Shown in pieces: positions 22,824 to 32,001 of a stretch of 63,054 nt of DNA. Within the stretch, counting starts at the first letter, position 1, and the number at the start of each line of letters is the position of its first letter. The notes below the pieces were generated by a model that had not been told where the DNA came from, did not search any database, and saw only the letters and a list, made by a program, of their open reading frames with translations. The DNA comes from Pseudomonadota bacterium. Lineage in GTDB: Bacteria; Pseudomonadota; Alphaproteobacteria; Rhodobacterales; Rhodobacteraceae. The stretch covers positions 1 through 63,054 of the forward strand of contig CAUJIU010000028.1 of NCBI GenBank assembly GCA_963205075.1, written 5' to 3'. A program made the translations under genes and the position numbers.

Positions 22824-25004
22824 TCAGCGCTCGGTCAGCTTCAGTTCGATCCGGCGGTTCTGCGCCCGCGCCTCGGGCGTGTCGTCAGGGTTGATCGGCT
22901 GGAATTCACCAAAGCCGTTCGCCGCCAGCCGGTTGGGCGGAATCCCCTCCTGCTCGATCATGTAGAGCACCACCGACAGCGCCCGCGCCTGGCTCAGTTC
23001 CCAGTTGTTGCGGAACCGCGCGGAGGCCTGCACCGGCACGTTATCGGTGTGGCCATCCACCCGGATCACCCAGTCAATCGTGCTGGGAATGCGCTGCTCG
23101 ATGGTCTTGAGAATGGAAGCGACCTTGGAGATCTCCTGCTTGCCGGTCTCCGACAAGTCAGCCTGACCGGACTCGAACAAGACCTCGGACGAGAACACGA
23201 AGCGGTCGCCAACGATCTGCACCCCTTCCTGCCCGGCAAGGATCTGGCGCAATTCGCCAAAGAATTCCGAGCGGTAACGTTCAAGGTTCTGGGTCTCCGC
23301 CTCCAGCCGCGCCCGCTCTGCCTCCAGCCGCACCCGCTCTGCCTCCTCCAGCTCGCGCCGGCGCCGCTCCTCGGCGGCGACGCGGGCCAGCGCGGTGTTG
23401 AGCTGCGAGCCCAGCGCCTCGATCTGCACCTGCGAGTCGCGGTCGCTGTCATTGGCGATGTCGAGCAGGCCCTGCAGGCTGGCGATCTGGTTGCGCAGTT
23501 CGGTCACCTGTTCGTTCAGCAGCGCCACCTGCCGCTGGCTCTCGGCCGAAAGCGCCTCGGCCTCGGACAGAGACTGGTTGGCGGTGGCCAGCAGCGCGGC
23601 CTGCCGTTCGGCCTCGGTCATCTGGGCGCTGGCATCGGCGTTGGCGGCGGTCATGGCGGCCAATGCCTCGGCCAGCCGCGCCTCCAGATCGGCGCGCTCC
23701 TGCTGGGTCTCGCTGCGGTCCTGTGCCAAGGACTGCACCTCCGCCTCCAGCGACTGGCGCGCCAGCAGCGCTTCGGCCAGCCGTTCCTCCAGCGATTTCA
23801 GCTCGGTCGTGGCCTGTTCGCCGGCCTGCGCCGAGGCCGCGAGCTCGGTTTCCAGCGCCTCCTTGGCCAGCAGCGCCGCGGCCAGCCGCGCTTCGAGATC
23901 TTCGCGCGTGGTCTGCCCGTCGGCCAGTGCCGCCGCCAGCGCCGCCTGCGCCGCCTCCAGATTGCCCTCGGTCAGTTGCGCATCGGCAATTGCCGCTGCC
24001 AGCCGGGTCGAAAGATCGTCCTGCCGGGTGGCCGCCGCTTCCAGATCATCCCGCGCCGCCTCCAGCTCGGCCGCTGTGGTCTGCTGCAGGTCCAGCGCCG
24101 CCAGCAGCCGCGCGTCCAGATCATCGCCTTCGCGCAGCGACCGCGCGAGATCGTTCTCGGCGGCGCTCTGGGCCAGCAACGCCGCGGCGAGCCGCATGTC
24201 GAGATCGTCGCGCGCCGCCCGCGCAGCGGCCAGCAGCGTCAGGGTTTCCTCGGCCCGGCGGCGCTGTTCCTCCAGCGCCAGCGTCATCGCCGTCAGCTCG
24301 GCATCCGAATTGGCCAGCCGGTCGCGCAGGGCCTGCGCGGCGGCGGCGTCAACCAGCCGGTCCGCCTCCAGCTGGCTGATCCGTTCCTGGTTCTCGGATC
24401 CCTGCGCCTGCAGATCGGCCACCAGCGATTCCAGCGCCGCCCGCCGCGCGGCGGCCAACCGCGCTGCTTCGGCGCCCTGATCGATCTCGCTGCGCGCCTG
24501 CGCAAGCGCGAGGTTGAGCGCCTCCTGCTCCGAGATCAGCCGCGTCTGTTCGGTCTCCAGCCCGGTGACCTGATCGCGCAGCTCGGCCCGTTGCGCCAGC
24601 AGCCCCGCGACCTGCGCCTCGAAGCCGGTGATGCGGTTCTGCGCCTCGGCCAGCGCGGTCACCTGGTTGTCACGCTCCACGGTCAGGCGGGCGATCAGCG
24701 CCGCCTGGCGCTCGGCCTCGGTCCGGGCATCGTTGAGGGTGGATGTCAGCGTGCCGACCTGACCGGCCAGCGCCGTCGAGCGGTCACGCTCCAGCCCCAG
24801 CGCCGCGGCCAGCGCCACCACCTCCTCGGTCAGCTGGGTCAGCTTGCTTTCCTGCCCGGTGATGGTTTCGCGCAGCGCAAACTGGATGACCGTGAAGATG
24901 GTCAGCACGAACATCAGAACCAGCAGCAGGCCGGTCATCGCATCGACAAATCCGGGCCAGATCGAAGCCTGAAAGCGGTTGGCGGATCGGCGGCTCAGGG
25001 CCAT
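22824..25004 (-). CDS. OmpA/MotB-domain protein with long periplasmic coiled coil
   Basis: 726 aa. One N-terminal membrane helix (WPGFVDAMTGLLLVLMFVL, residues about 17-40) carries an Asp of the kind used by MotB/ExbD for ion flow. Residues about 50-580 are almost entirely Ala/Glu/Leu-rich coiled coil, including degenerate repeats of about 35 residues starting DLxxRLAAAL. The C-terminal OmpA-like peptidoglycan-binding domain has VDGHTDNVPV and LSQARALSVVLYMIEQEGIP, ending NRRIELKLTER. Two bases separate it from the MotA/TolQ-like gene upstream. Together they look like a cell-wall-anchored ion-driven stator; function unknown. Confidence 0.8.
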   Translation of the reverse strand: MALSRRSANRFQASIWPGFVDAMTGLLLVLMFVLTIFTVIQFALRETITGQESKLTQLTEEVVALAAALGLERDRSTALAGQVGTLTSTLNDARTEAERQAALIARLTVERDNQVTALAEAQNRITGFEAQVAGLLAQRAELRDQVTGLETEQTRLISEQEALNLALAQARSEIDQGAEAARLAAARRAALESLVADLQAQGSENQERISQLEADRLVDAAAAQALRDRLANSDAELTAMTLALEEQRRRAEETLTLLAAARAARDDLDMRLAAALLAQSAAENDLARSLREGDDLDARLLAALDLQQTTAAELEAARDDLEAAATRQDDLSTRLAAAIADAQLTEGNLEAAQAALAAALADGQTTREDLEARLAAALLAKEALETELAASAQAGEQATTELKSLEERLAEALLARQSLEAEVQSLAQDRSETQQERADLEARLAEALAAMTAANADASAQMTEAERQAALLATANQSLSEAEALSAESQRQVALLNEQVTELRNQIASLQGLLDIANDSDRDSQVQIEALGSQLNTALARVAAEERRRRELEEAERVRLEAERARLEAETQNLERYRSEFFGELRQILAGQEGVQIVGDRFVFSSEVLFESGQADLSETGKQEISKVASILKTIEQRIPSTIDWVIRVDGHTDNVPVQASARFRNNWELSQARALSVVLYMIEQEGIPPNRLAANGFGEFQPINPDDTPEARAQNRRIELKLTER

Positions 25005-25006
25005 GA

Positions 25007-26179
25007 TCAGCCCTTCTTGTCCGGTTCCGGGCGGCCTCGGCCTTGCCGCACCGCGCGGGTGAGCGACAGCAGTTCTGCCTTCAACTCGCCCACCGCCTCA
25101 TGCCGGCCGGCCGCCATTTCCTCAAGGATGCGCAGCAATTGCACGTCGATCGAGCGCAGGCGCATCCGGCTTTCGGCGTCGATCCCGTCCATCCCGGTCT
25201 CGTGGATCTTGGCCAGCAGCCGTTCCTGCCCGTCCGCGACCCGCATCAGCGCCTGCTGGGTTTCGCCGCCGCTGTCGAGCCGCTCGGCCAGCTGGCCCAT
25301 CGCATCGGCCAGCGCGGCCAGCCGCTCATCGGTCTGGGCGCGGCCGATATCGGTCTGGGTGAACATCAGTTGCAGCGATTCCATCTGCTCGCTGAGATGC
25401 TCGACCACGCCGGACATCACGTTGCCCTCGCCCGATCCGGTCTCTTCGCCCGAGGCGAACCCGACGCGGGTGATGGTCGAAAGCCATTCCTCCAGCTCGC
25501 GATAGAAGCGGTTCTGGCCGTGGCCGGCAAACAGCTCCAGCAGCCCCACCACCAGCGATCCCGCCAGGCCGAAGAGCGACGAGGAAAAGGCGGTGCCCAT
25601 GCCGCCCAGCTGGCTTTCCAGCCCGGCTTGCAGGCGCAGGAAAATCTCCGTGGCGGTGTCGCCCTCTTGCGGGGTCAGGCCGCGAATGGTCTGGACCAGC
25701 GCCGGAACCGTGGTGGCCAGCCCGTAAAACGTGCCCAGAAGGCCAAGGAAGATCAGCAGGTTGCCCAGATAGCGGGTAATCTCCCGATCCTCGTCGATCC
25801 GGCTGGCGACCGAATCGAGGATCGAGCGGGTGGACGAGGCCGAAAGCTGCATCCGCGCACCGCGCGAGCGCAACAGCGTCGCCAGCGGCGCCAACAGCGA
25901 GGGCGCCTCCTGCAGGTTGCTGCGGTCCTGCGCAAAGGCCTTGATCCAGCCGACCGAGCGCATCAGCGCGATCACCTGCCCGTAGCAGGACAGGATGCCC
26001 AGCACGAAAACCACCAGGATCAGGCTGTTGAGATAGACGTTGGAATCGAAGATGCCCAGCAGCAGCGTCAGGCCGAAATAGGCGCCCACCGCAACGATGC
26101 CGCTGGCGACCAGCATCGAGGTGATCGGGCGCAACGGTTGCGAAAAATGCGGCTCGGCCTCGGTTTCCCTCAGGTCCAT
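25007..26179 (-). CDS. MotA/TolQ/ExbB-like membrane protein
   Basis: 390 aa from the ATG at 26179 (MDLRETEAEPHFSQPLRP); ATGs at 26218 and an alternative at 26242 would lengthen it. Two membrane helices lie near residues 23-75. A second pair, LIFLGLLGTFYGLATTVPAL (near 150-175) and GTAFSSSLFGLAGSLVVGLL (near 205-225), carries the MotA/TolQ/ExbB signature. The C-terminal 150 residues are helical and charged. First gene of a two-gene operon with the OmpA/MotB-like partner; no flagellar, Tol or TonB genes are adjacent. Confidence 0.82.
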   Translation of the reverse strand: MDLRETEAEPHFSQPLRPITSMLVASGIVAVGAYFGLTLLLGIFDSNVYLNSLILVVFVLGILSCYGQVIALMRSVGWIKAFAQDRSNLQEAPSLLAPLATLLRSRGARMQLSASSTRSILDSVASRIDEDREITRYLGNLLIFLGLLGTFYGLATTVPALVQTIRGLTPQEGDTATEIFLRLQAGLESQLGGMGTAFSSSLFGLAGSLVVGLLELFAGHGQNRFYRELEEWLSTITRVGFASGEETGSGEGNVMSGVVEHLSEQMESLQLMFTQTDIGRAQTDERLAALADAMGQLAERLDSGGETQQALMRVADGQERLLAKIHETGMDGIDAESRMRLRSIDVQLLRILEEMAAGRHEAVGELKAELLSLTRAVRQGRGRPEPDKKG

Positions 26180-26264
26180 ACCTTGCAGGTTCCCATCCAC
26201 GTTTCTTGCCCAGACCATAAGGCGGCATTTCCCGAAACCCAATCAAAATATGGGGTGCGGGCCG

Positions 26265-26798
26265 TCATTGTTGTCCACAGATTGACCGGACACGCCGCGC
26301 CAGCCAGACCATGTCGGGATCATCGATGCCGATTTCCGCGAAATGGTCGGCGGTGTTGAACAGGTACTCGGTGTTGGGCCCGCGCTCCCCCCGGGCGCGG
26401 GCAATCATCGCCGCCTGGGTTTCCAGGGGCAGCTGGCAATACTGGCGGTGGCCCGCATCGACCACATAGGCCAGCGCCTCGACCTCGCGCCCGTCGGCCA
26501 GCCTCAGCGGCAGCCGCCGTTCGAGATAGGCCGACGAGATCAGCTCGCGTTCGCGCAGCATGGCCAGCACCGGGGCTTCTTCGGCAGCGCCCACCCGGAA
26601 GGCCACGCCGGTGCAAAGCGCGCCCGCGGCCGCGTCGAGCGCCAACACCAGACCCGGCTCGCTTTCGGTGCCGCGATGGTGGATCGACAGCATGCAAAAG
26701 CTGCGATGATAGCCCGCAAGCGTCGCCGTCACCCGCTCGGCGGGGGTAAAACCCGGATTCCACAACAGGGATCCATATCCGAAAACCCAAAGCGCCAT
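26265..26798 (-). CDS. Gamma-glutamylcyclotransferase, ChaC-like
   Basis: 177 aa. Starts with the family glycine-rich loop VFGYGSLLWNPGF, followed by LAGYHRSFCMLSIHHRGT and YLERRLPLRLADG. ChaC-type enzymes cleave glutathione or gamma-glutamyl amino acids to 5-oxoproline. The YLE segment near residue 94 includes the likely catalytic Glu. Cytoplasmic. Divergent from the DUF2125 gene with a short gap. Confidence 0.88.
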   Translation of the reverse strand: MALWVFGYGSLLWNPGFTPAERVTATLAGYHRSFCMLSIHHRGTESEPGLVLALDAAAGALCTGVAFRVGAAEEAPVLAMLRERELISSAYLERRLPLRLADGREVEALAYVVDAGHRQYCQLPLETQAAMIARARGERGPNTEYLFNTADHFAEIGIDDPDMVWLARRVRSICGQQ

Positions 26799-26864
26799 GT
26801 GCTGCTGGTCCTTGTCCTGCGGGGCCTATAAACACCGAACACCGGGGTGGCGAAAGGGCAAGCA

Positions 26865-27845
26865 GTGCGTTGGCTGTTCGGAATAGTGCTGGGGCTTGCC
26901 GTGCTCTATGGCGGCTACTGGTTTGTCGGCGCCCGCATGGTCGAGGCCGGGGCGGAGCGGCTTCTGGCAGGGCTGGAGGCCGATGGGGTCGAGGTCCGCT
27001 ACGCCGATCTGTCGCTGCACGGGTTTCCGTCGCGCTTTGATACCACGCTGAGCGATTTCAGCTTTGACGACCCCGCAACCGGCATCGGCTGGTCGGCCCC
27101 CTTCGTGCAGGTCTTCGCGCTCAGCTACCAGCCCAACCGGATCATCGCCGTCTGGCCGGACAGCCAGCAGATCCGCCTGCCCGGCCAGACAGTCACGCTT
27201 GCGGCCGACCGGCTGCGCGCCAGTGCCAGCGCCGCGCCGAACCGCTTCCTGCCCCTGCGCAACCTCACCGTTGAAAGCGGCGCCGCGCGTCTGGTTTCCG
27301 ATCTGGGCTGGACCGTGTCCCTGACCGATGCGCTGGCCGCCTTGCGCAACAACCCGGCAGGCGGGCCGGCCTATGATCTCTGGCTCAAGCTCGACGGGGT
27401 CGCGCCGCCCGAGCCGGCCATGCGGGCGCTCGATCCGGCGGGCGCCCGCCCCTCGGCGCTGTCGCTCCTGCAGATCGACGCCGCCGTCGCGCTCGACCAG
27501 CCGATCGACCGCGCCATGGCCGGGCCGCCGCTGATCCAGCGTATCGACCTGCGCAGCGCCGAACTGCATTGGGGCGAGATGCTGCTGCAGGCCAGCGGCG
27601 AGTTGGCGCCCGATGGCTACGGTCTGGCCGAGGGCCGCATCCTGCTGCGTGTCACCGACTGGCGCGGCGCCATCGAGGCCGCGACCAATGCCGGGATGAT
27701 CGCCCCCGAATTCGCCCCGACATGGCTCTCGATGGCCGAAAACCTGGCGCAGGGCAGCGAAACGGTCGAATTGCCGCTGGTATTCCGCAATGGCGGCATC
27801 AGCTTCGGGCTGTTCCAGCTGGGGCCCGCGCCACGGTTGCGCTGA
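26865..27845 (+). CDS. DUF2125 domain protein, membrane-anchored
   Basis: 326 aa from the GTG at 26865, preceded by AAAGGG; an in-frame GTG at 26847 is also possible. An N-terminal membrane helix (WLFGIVLGLAVLYGGYWFV) is followed by a periplasmic beta-rich domain with LSLHGFPSRFDTTLSDF, typical of DUF2125. The fold recalls AsmA/LPS-related lipid-binding families, but its function is not established. Three bases separate its stop from the convergent tyrC stop. Confidence 0.8.
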   Translation: MRWLFGIVLGLAVLYGGYWFVGARMVEAGAERLLAGLEADGVEVRYADLSLHGFPSRFDTTLSDFSFDDPATGIGWSAPFVQVFALSYQPNRIIAVWPDSQQIRLPGQTVTLAADRLRASASAAPNRFLPLRNLTVESGAARLVSDLGWTVSLTDALAALRNNPAGGPAYDLWLKLDGVAPPEPAMRALDPAGARPSALSLLQIDAAVALDQPIDRAMAGPPLIQRIDLRSAELHWGEMLLQASGELAPDGYGLAEGRILLRVTDWRGAIEAATNAGMIAPEFAPTWLSMAENLAQGSETVELPLVFRNGGISFGLFQLGPAPRLR

Positions 27846-27848
27846 CGG

Positions 27849-28766
27849 TCAGCCCTTGCTGCCGCGTCCGAAGTTCGGCGCGGCGGTGTCCTGCCCGGCA
27901 TCGATGATGCCCCGGCGAATGGCGCGGGTGCGGGTGAAGTAGTCGTGCAGATGGTCGCCGTCACCCAGCCGGATCGCGCGCTGCAGCGCGAACAATTCCT
28001 CGGTAAACCGCCCGAGTATCTCCAGCGTCGCGTCCTTGTTGTTGAGGAACACGTCACGCCACATGGTCGGATCGGAGGCGGCAATGCGGGTGAAATCGCG
28101 AAAGCCGGCGGCGGAATACTTGATGACCTCGCTGTCGGTCACCCGCCGCAGATCATCGGCCACGCCGACCATGGTATAGGCGATCAGGTGCGGGGTATGG
28201 CTGGTGACGGCCAGCACCAGATCGTGGTGATCGGCGTCCATCTCGTCGACATGCGCGCCCATCCCCTCCCACAGCGCCCGCAGCCGGTCGACCGCCGGGC
28301 GGTTCCGCACCCCGTCCGAGATCAGGATGCACCAGCGGTTGTCGAACAGCTCGGCAAAGCCCGACCGTGGCCCCGAATGCTCGGTTCCGGCCAGCGGATG
28401 GGCGGGAATGAAATCGACCGTGTCGGGCAGATGCGGCGCCACCGCCTCGATCACCGCCCGCTTGACCGAACCCACATCCGAAACCGTGGCCCCGGCCTTG
28501 AGCGCCGGGGCGATTTCGGCGGCGACCGCGCCCATCACCCCGACCGGCACGCAAAGCACCACCAGATCGGCCCCCTCGACCGCCGCGGCGGCGGATTCGC
28601 AGACCCGGTCCACCAGTCCGGTTTCGGTGGCAATCGCCCGGGTTTCGGCAGACCGGGCATAGCCGGTGATCTCGCCCGCAAGGCCCGCGCGGCGCATGGC
28701 CAGCGACATGGAGCCGGCGATCAGCCCCAGCCCGATCAGGGCCACCCGCTGGTAGATCACCGCCAT
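27849..28766 (-). CDS. tyrC: Prephenate/arogenate dehydrogenase
   Basis: 305 aa from the ATG at 28766 ([20 protein letters not shown]). Rossmann NAD(P) loop at residues 8-20, then SDVGSVKRAVIEAV and FIPAHPLAGTEHSGP, which hold the catalytic region of TyrA-type dehydrogenases. It converts prephenate or arogenate to the tyrosine precursor. Its start overlaps the hisC stop (TGATG), an arrangement common in alphaproteobacteria. A much longer upstream frame is only the shadow of hisC. Confidence 0.93.
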   Translation of the reverse strand: MAVIYQRVALIGLGLIAGSMSLAMRRAGLAGEITGYARSAETRAIATETGLVDRVCESAAAAVEGADLVVLCVPVGVMGAVAAEIAPALKAGATVSDVGSVKRAVIEAVAPHLPDTVDFIPAHPLAGTEHSGPRSGFAELFDNRWCILISDGVRNRPAVDRLRALWEGMGAHVDEMDADHHDLVLAVTSHTPHLIAYTMVGVADDLRRVTDSEVIKYSAAGFRDFTRIAASDPTMWRDVFLNNKDATLEILGRFTEELFALQRAIRLGDGDHLHDYFTRTRAIRRGIIDAGQDTAAPNFGRGSKG

Positions 28767-29851
28767 CAGCGCAGGCCCTTGAACTGGCCCACGGCATGGG
28801 CCACGCGCCGGCATGCCGCCTCGTCGCCCACGGTGATGCGCAGGCAGTTGGGCAGCTTGTAGCCGGCGACCCGGCGCACGATGATGCCCTGCTCGCGCAG
28901 GTGATCGTCGCAGGCCGCCGCCTCGGCCTCGCTGGCAAAGCGTGCCAGCACGAAATTGGCGGTGGAGGTGTCCGACGGCACGCCCATCTCGGCCAGCGCA
29001 CCGGCCAGCCATTTGCGCATCCGCGCATTGTCGGCCCGGCATTTCTCGGTGTGCGCGGTGTCGCGCACCGCAGCCTCGGCGGCGGCCAGCGCGGCGGTCG
29101 ACAGGTTGAACGGCCCGCGGATGCGGTTGAGCACATCGATGATCGGGCGCGGGCCATAGCCCCAGCCCACCCGCAGCCCGCCCAGACCGTAGATCTTGGA
29201 AAAGGTCCGCGTCATCACCACGTTCTGCCGCGCCTCGATCAGCCGCAGCCCGGCATCGTAGCCCTCGACAAACTCCGCATAGGCGCCGTCCAGCACCAGA
29301 ATGGCCTGCGGCGGCAGCCCGTCGGCAAGCCGCTCGATCTCGGGCTCGCCGATCATGGTGCCGGTGGGGTTGTTGGGATTGGCCAGGAACACCAGCCTGG
29401 TCTTCTTGGTGCAGGCGGCCAGGATGGCATCGACATCGGTCACCCGCTCGCGCTCGCGCACTTCGACCGGCGTGGCGCCGGCGGCAAGCGCCGAGATGCG
29501 ATACATCAGGAAACCGTGCTCGGTATGGATCACCTCGTCGCCCCGCCCGGCATAGGCCTGGCAGAGGAAATGGATGATCTCGTCCGAGCCGACGCCGCAG
29601 ATCACCCGGTCGGGGTCCAGATGCCAGACCTCGCCGATGGCGGCGCGCAGGGCGCGGTGATCGGTCGGCGGGTAGCGGTGCAGGTCATGCGCGGCGCGGC
29701 GGAACGCTTCCTTGGCGGCATCCGAAGGCCCTTGCGGGTTTTCGTTGGAGGACAGCTTGAGCACATTGGCCTTGCCGTCCAGATGGCCAGCACCGCCCTC
29801 ATAGAGCCGGATGTCCATGATACCTGGCTGGGGCTTGATCGAAGGGGTCAT
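28766..29851 (-). CDS. hisC: Histidinol-phosphate aminotransferase
   Basis: 361 aa, starting [17 protein letters not shown] fold-type I aminotransferase with [28 protein letters not shown], and the PLP-lysine segment [20 protein letters not shown]. It makes L-histidinol phosphate; in operon with tyrC it may also transaminate aromatic precursors. The 153-base gap before it carries the rpsD terminator. Confidence 0.95.
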   Translation of the reverse strand: MTPSIKPQPGIMDIRLYEGGAGHLDGKANVLKLSSNENPQGPSDAAKEAFRRAAHDLHRYPPTDHRALRAAIGEVWHLDPDRVICGVGSDEIIHFLCQAYAGRGDEVIHTEHGFLMYRISALAAGATPVEVRERERVTDVDAILAACTKKTRLVFLANPNNPTGTMIGEPEIERLADGLPPQAILVLDGAYAEFVEGYDAGLRLIEARQNVVMTRTFSKIYGLGGLRVGWGYGPRPIIDVLNRIRGPFNLSTAALAAAEAAVRDTAHTEKCRADNARMRKWLAGALAEMGVPSDTSTANFVLARFASEAEAAACDDHLREQGIIVRRVAGYKLPNCLRITVGDEAACRRVAHAVGQFKGLR

Positions 29852-29945
29852 CTGAAATGCCTGCTACTGGTCGGGCTCGTTCTAGCGGCCCCCAACAGCG
29901 CTGACCAGTGACAAGGTGATGCATATCCGGGGTGTGGCCCGGCGG

Positions 29946-29980
29946 AAACAAAAAGGGCCGCACCGGATCGGTGCGGCCCT
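29946..29980 (-). terminator. Rho-independent terminator of rpsD
   Basis: A perfect 12-bp stem (29954-29965 with 29969-29980) and a 3-base loop are followed on the minus strand by TTTTTGTTT. It begins 25 bases after the rpsD stop. Confidence 0.92.
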
Positions 29981-30004
29981 GATCTGGCAGGCGAAAGGAT
30001 CGCC

Positions 30005-30625
30005 TCAGTTCTTGGCGTAGTATTCCACGACCAGGTTCGGTTCCATGATGACCGGATAGGGCACATCGGCCAGCGTCGGCGTGCGCACGAAGGTGGCCTT
30101 CATCTTGGAGTGGTCGGCCTCGACATAGTCGGGCACGTCCCGCTCGGCCAGCGCCACGGCTTCCAGCACGACGGCCAGCTGCTTGGACTTGGCGCGCACT
30201 TCGACGACGTCGCCTTCCTTGACCCGGTAGGACGGGATGTTGACCGACTGGCCGTTGACGGTGACATGGCCATGGTTGACGAACTGGCGGGCGGCGAACA
30301 CGGTCGGCACGAACTTGGCGCGGTAGACGACCGCGTCCAGACGGCGCTCCAAGAGGCCGATCAGGTTTTCGCCGGTATCGCCCTTGACGCGCTCGGCCTC
30401 ACCGTAGATGCGGCGGAACTGCTTTTCGGTCAGGTCGCCGTAATAGCCCTTGAGCTTCTGCTTGGCGCGCAGTTGCAGGCCAAAGTCCGAGACCTTGCCC
30501 TTGCGGCGCTGGCCGTGCTGGCCGGGGCCATATTCGCGGCGGTTGACCGGGGATTTCGGACGGCCCCAGATGTTTTCGCCCATCCGGCGGTCGATCTTGT
30601 GCTTGGCAGACGTGCGTTTGGTCAC
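30005..30625 (-). CDS. rpsD: 30S ribosomal protein S4
   Basis: 206 aa from a GTG start with AGAAGGAG upstream. Family hallmarks: [20 protein letters not shown] at the N-terminus, and the S4 RNA-binding domain [20 protein letters not shown], then [14 protein letters not shown]. It nucleates 16S rRNA assembly and acts in some bacteria as a translational repressor. Monocistronic here, with its own promoter, a structured leader and a strong terminator. Confidence 0.97.
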   Translation of the reverse strand: MTKRTSAKHKIDRRMGENIWGRPKSPVNRREYGPGQHGQRRKGKVSDFGLQLRAKQKLKGYYGDLTEKQFRRIYGEAERVKGDTGENLIGLLERRLDAVVYRAKFVPTVFAARQFVNHGHVTVNGQSVNIPSYRVKEGDVVEVRAKSKQLAVVLEAVALAERDVPDYVEADHSKMKATFVRTPTLADVPYPVIMEPNLVVEYYAKN

Positions 30626-30647
30626 GGCTGATCTCCTTCTGTGTGGC

Positions 30648-30722
30648 GCCGCCCGACGGGGCGGCTATGAAGGGCGTTGTCCTCTTGCCCTTGCGGGCAC
30701 GACAGGGTCCCCCTTGCGAGGG
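30648..30722 (-). promoter_or_regulatory. Structured rpsD 5' leader with three tetraloop hairpins
   Basis: Three short hairpins with 4-base loops lie in the predicted 110-base leader: 30648-30654/30659-30665 (7-bp stem), 30687-30690/30695-30698 (4-bp, loop GCAA on the RNA strand) and 30711-30714/30719-30722 (4-bp). S4 is an RNA-binding autoregulator in several bacteria, so this is a candidate control element. No known leader family was recognised. Confidence 0.4.
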
Positions 30723-30744
30723 CCACCAACACCAATGGGGGGCG

Positions 30745-30772
30745 GCTATACAGCACGGACTGGCAGAGTCAA
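30745..30772 (-). promoter_or_regulatory. Candidate sigma-70 promoter of rpsD
   Basis: TTGACT (30767-30772) and TATAGC (30745-30750) on the minus strand are 16 bases apart, a good match to -35 and -10 consensus. It places the transcript start near 30738, about 113 bases before the GTG start. Confidence 0.6.
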
Positions 30773-30809
30773 CCGGATTGCTGCCGGAAACCGCGCCCGC
30801 CTTGCCGGC

Positions 30810-31889
30810 CTAGCTTGCCGCCAGATAGCGGTCGGCATGTTGCAGCAGCGCCGCCTCGGATTGCTTGAGCACCCGCCGGGCGTGATCGCCGTAGGACATC
30901 GGGTCGGCGGCAATGCCCGGCATCTGCTCGAACAGGCGGTTGCGGTCGCCATCGCTCATGGTCAGAAGCGCGGTGCTGGCGGGGTGGAAGCTTTCGGTCT
31001 CGACCCCGTTGGCGAACACGATCTGGTGGCGCGACAGCAGCATGTGGAAATAGGTCACTTCCCGCAGCCCGCGCTCGAACAGGATGGTGCGGTCATTGAC
31101 CAGATCCCTGGCCGCGGCCAGCACCTCGTCGGTGTTGAACAACTCGCGCGCCTTCGGGCCGCGCAGCACCACGCGATGATCGGGCGAGACCAGCAGGCCG
31201 CTATCGGGCACGTCGCGGTCCAGCGCGCCCTCCATCAGCCGCACCGGCGCCAGATGCGGCATGGCAAACAGCCGCGCCCCCGACAGCCGGCGCTGGCCGA
31301 TCCAGAGCACCTCGTCATAGCCGCAATCCTTGGTCTGGATGCGGTCACCGACGCTGAGGGTCTCGACCGGCCGCTGCCCGGTATCGGTGAGGATACGGGT
31401 GCCGGGCGTGAAGCAGATGACCCCGCCCATGATATCGCCGCGCGCCTCGGTCTGATGGGTCTGGGTCAGGCGCCTGACGATCCACAGATCCTGCTCGCGC
31501 GGCGGGATGGAGCCGTTGAACATCAACAGCGGCCGCCCGCCATTGGGCCGGTCGATCACGGTGACGGCCCAGGTCGAACGCCCGTCAGTCACCGTGAACC
31601 CGTTGTCAAATATCGGCTGGTCTGACCGATGCGGCCTGATCGGCGGGTCGGTCGCCTCGGCCGCCCGCAAGAGCCTGCGGACGCTCTGCGCCGCCCGTGC
31701 CCGGATCTCTGCCTCTCCTTGCGCATCGCCCAGCGGCAAGATGCCGGTCGGCCCATCGACGCGGACGGCCTCGCCGGACCAGTTCCACGCCGCGCCAACC
31801 CGCAAATCCGCAAGCGGGGGCGATTTCAGCCCATCCACTTCAGTCTGCGACCAGGAGATGACAAACGTGCCAAGAAAGCTCGTTTTCAT
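30810..31889 (-). CDS. Hint (hedgehog/intein) domain protein
   Basis: 359 aa from the ATG at 31889. The first 150 or so residues form an unrecognised domain (TFVISWSQTEVDGLKSPPLA). The C-terminal part begins VICFTPGTRILTDTG at a Cys near residue 158 and matches the Hint_2 fold: PVETLSVGDRIQTKD, then LLVSPDHRVVL with the block-B-like His. Hint domains autocleave at the Cys. Common in Rhodobacteraceae, with unknown role. No signal peptide. Possibly membrane- or surface-associated by analogy only. Confidence 0.8.
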   Translation of the reverse strand: MKTSFLGTFVISWSQTEVDGLKSPPLADLRVGAAWNWSGEAVRVDGPTGILPLGDAQGEAEIRARAAQSVRRLLRAAEATDPPIRPHRSDQPIFDNGFTVTDGRSTWAVTVIDRPNGGRPLLMFNGSIPPREQDLWIVRRLTQTHQTEARGDIMGGVICFTPGTRILTDTGQRPVETLSVGDRIQTKDCGYDEVLWIGQRRLSGARLFAMPHLAPVRLMEGALDRDVPDSGLLVSPDHRVVLRGPKARELFNTDEVLAAARDLVNDRTILFERGLREVTYFHMLLSRHQIVFANGVETESFHPASTALLTMSDGDRNRLFEQMPGIAADPMSYGDHARRVLKQSEAALLQHADRYLAAS

Positions 31890-32001
31890 GCCTGTTACCT
31901 GCTTCAAGACGCCCGCATCTGACGCGCGGGTCGTGCGCACAGGGTAACAGGGACCACCCGATCAGATCAAGTCGCATGAAGATCAGGCGTTAACTATTTA
32001 T

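Noticed and set aside
23049..25505. 818-codon plus-strand frame opposite the coiled-coil protein
   Set aside because: Mirror of the Ala/Glu-rich coding sequence; Gln/Arg/Leu bias only.
22824..26179. A Zorya anti-phage system
   Set aside because: The MotA/MotB-like pair recalls ZorA/ZorB, but no zorC, zorD or zorE gene is adjacent and the partner is OmpA-anchored with a very long coiled coil.
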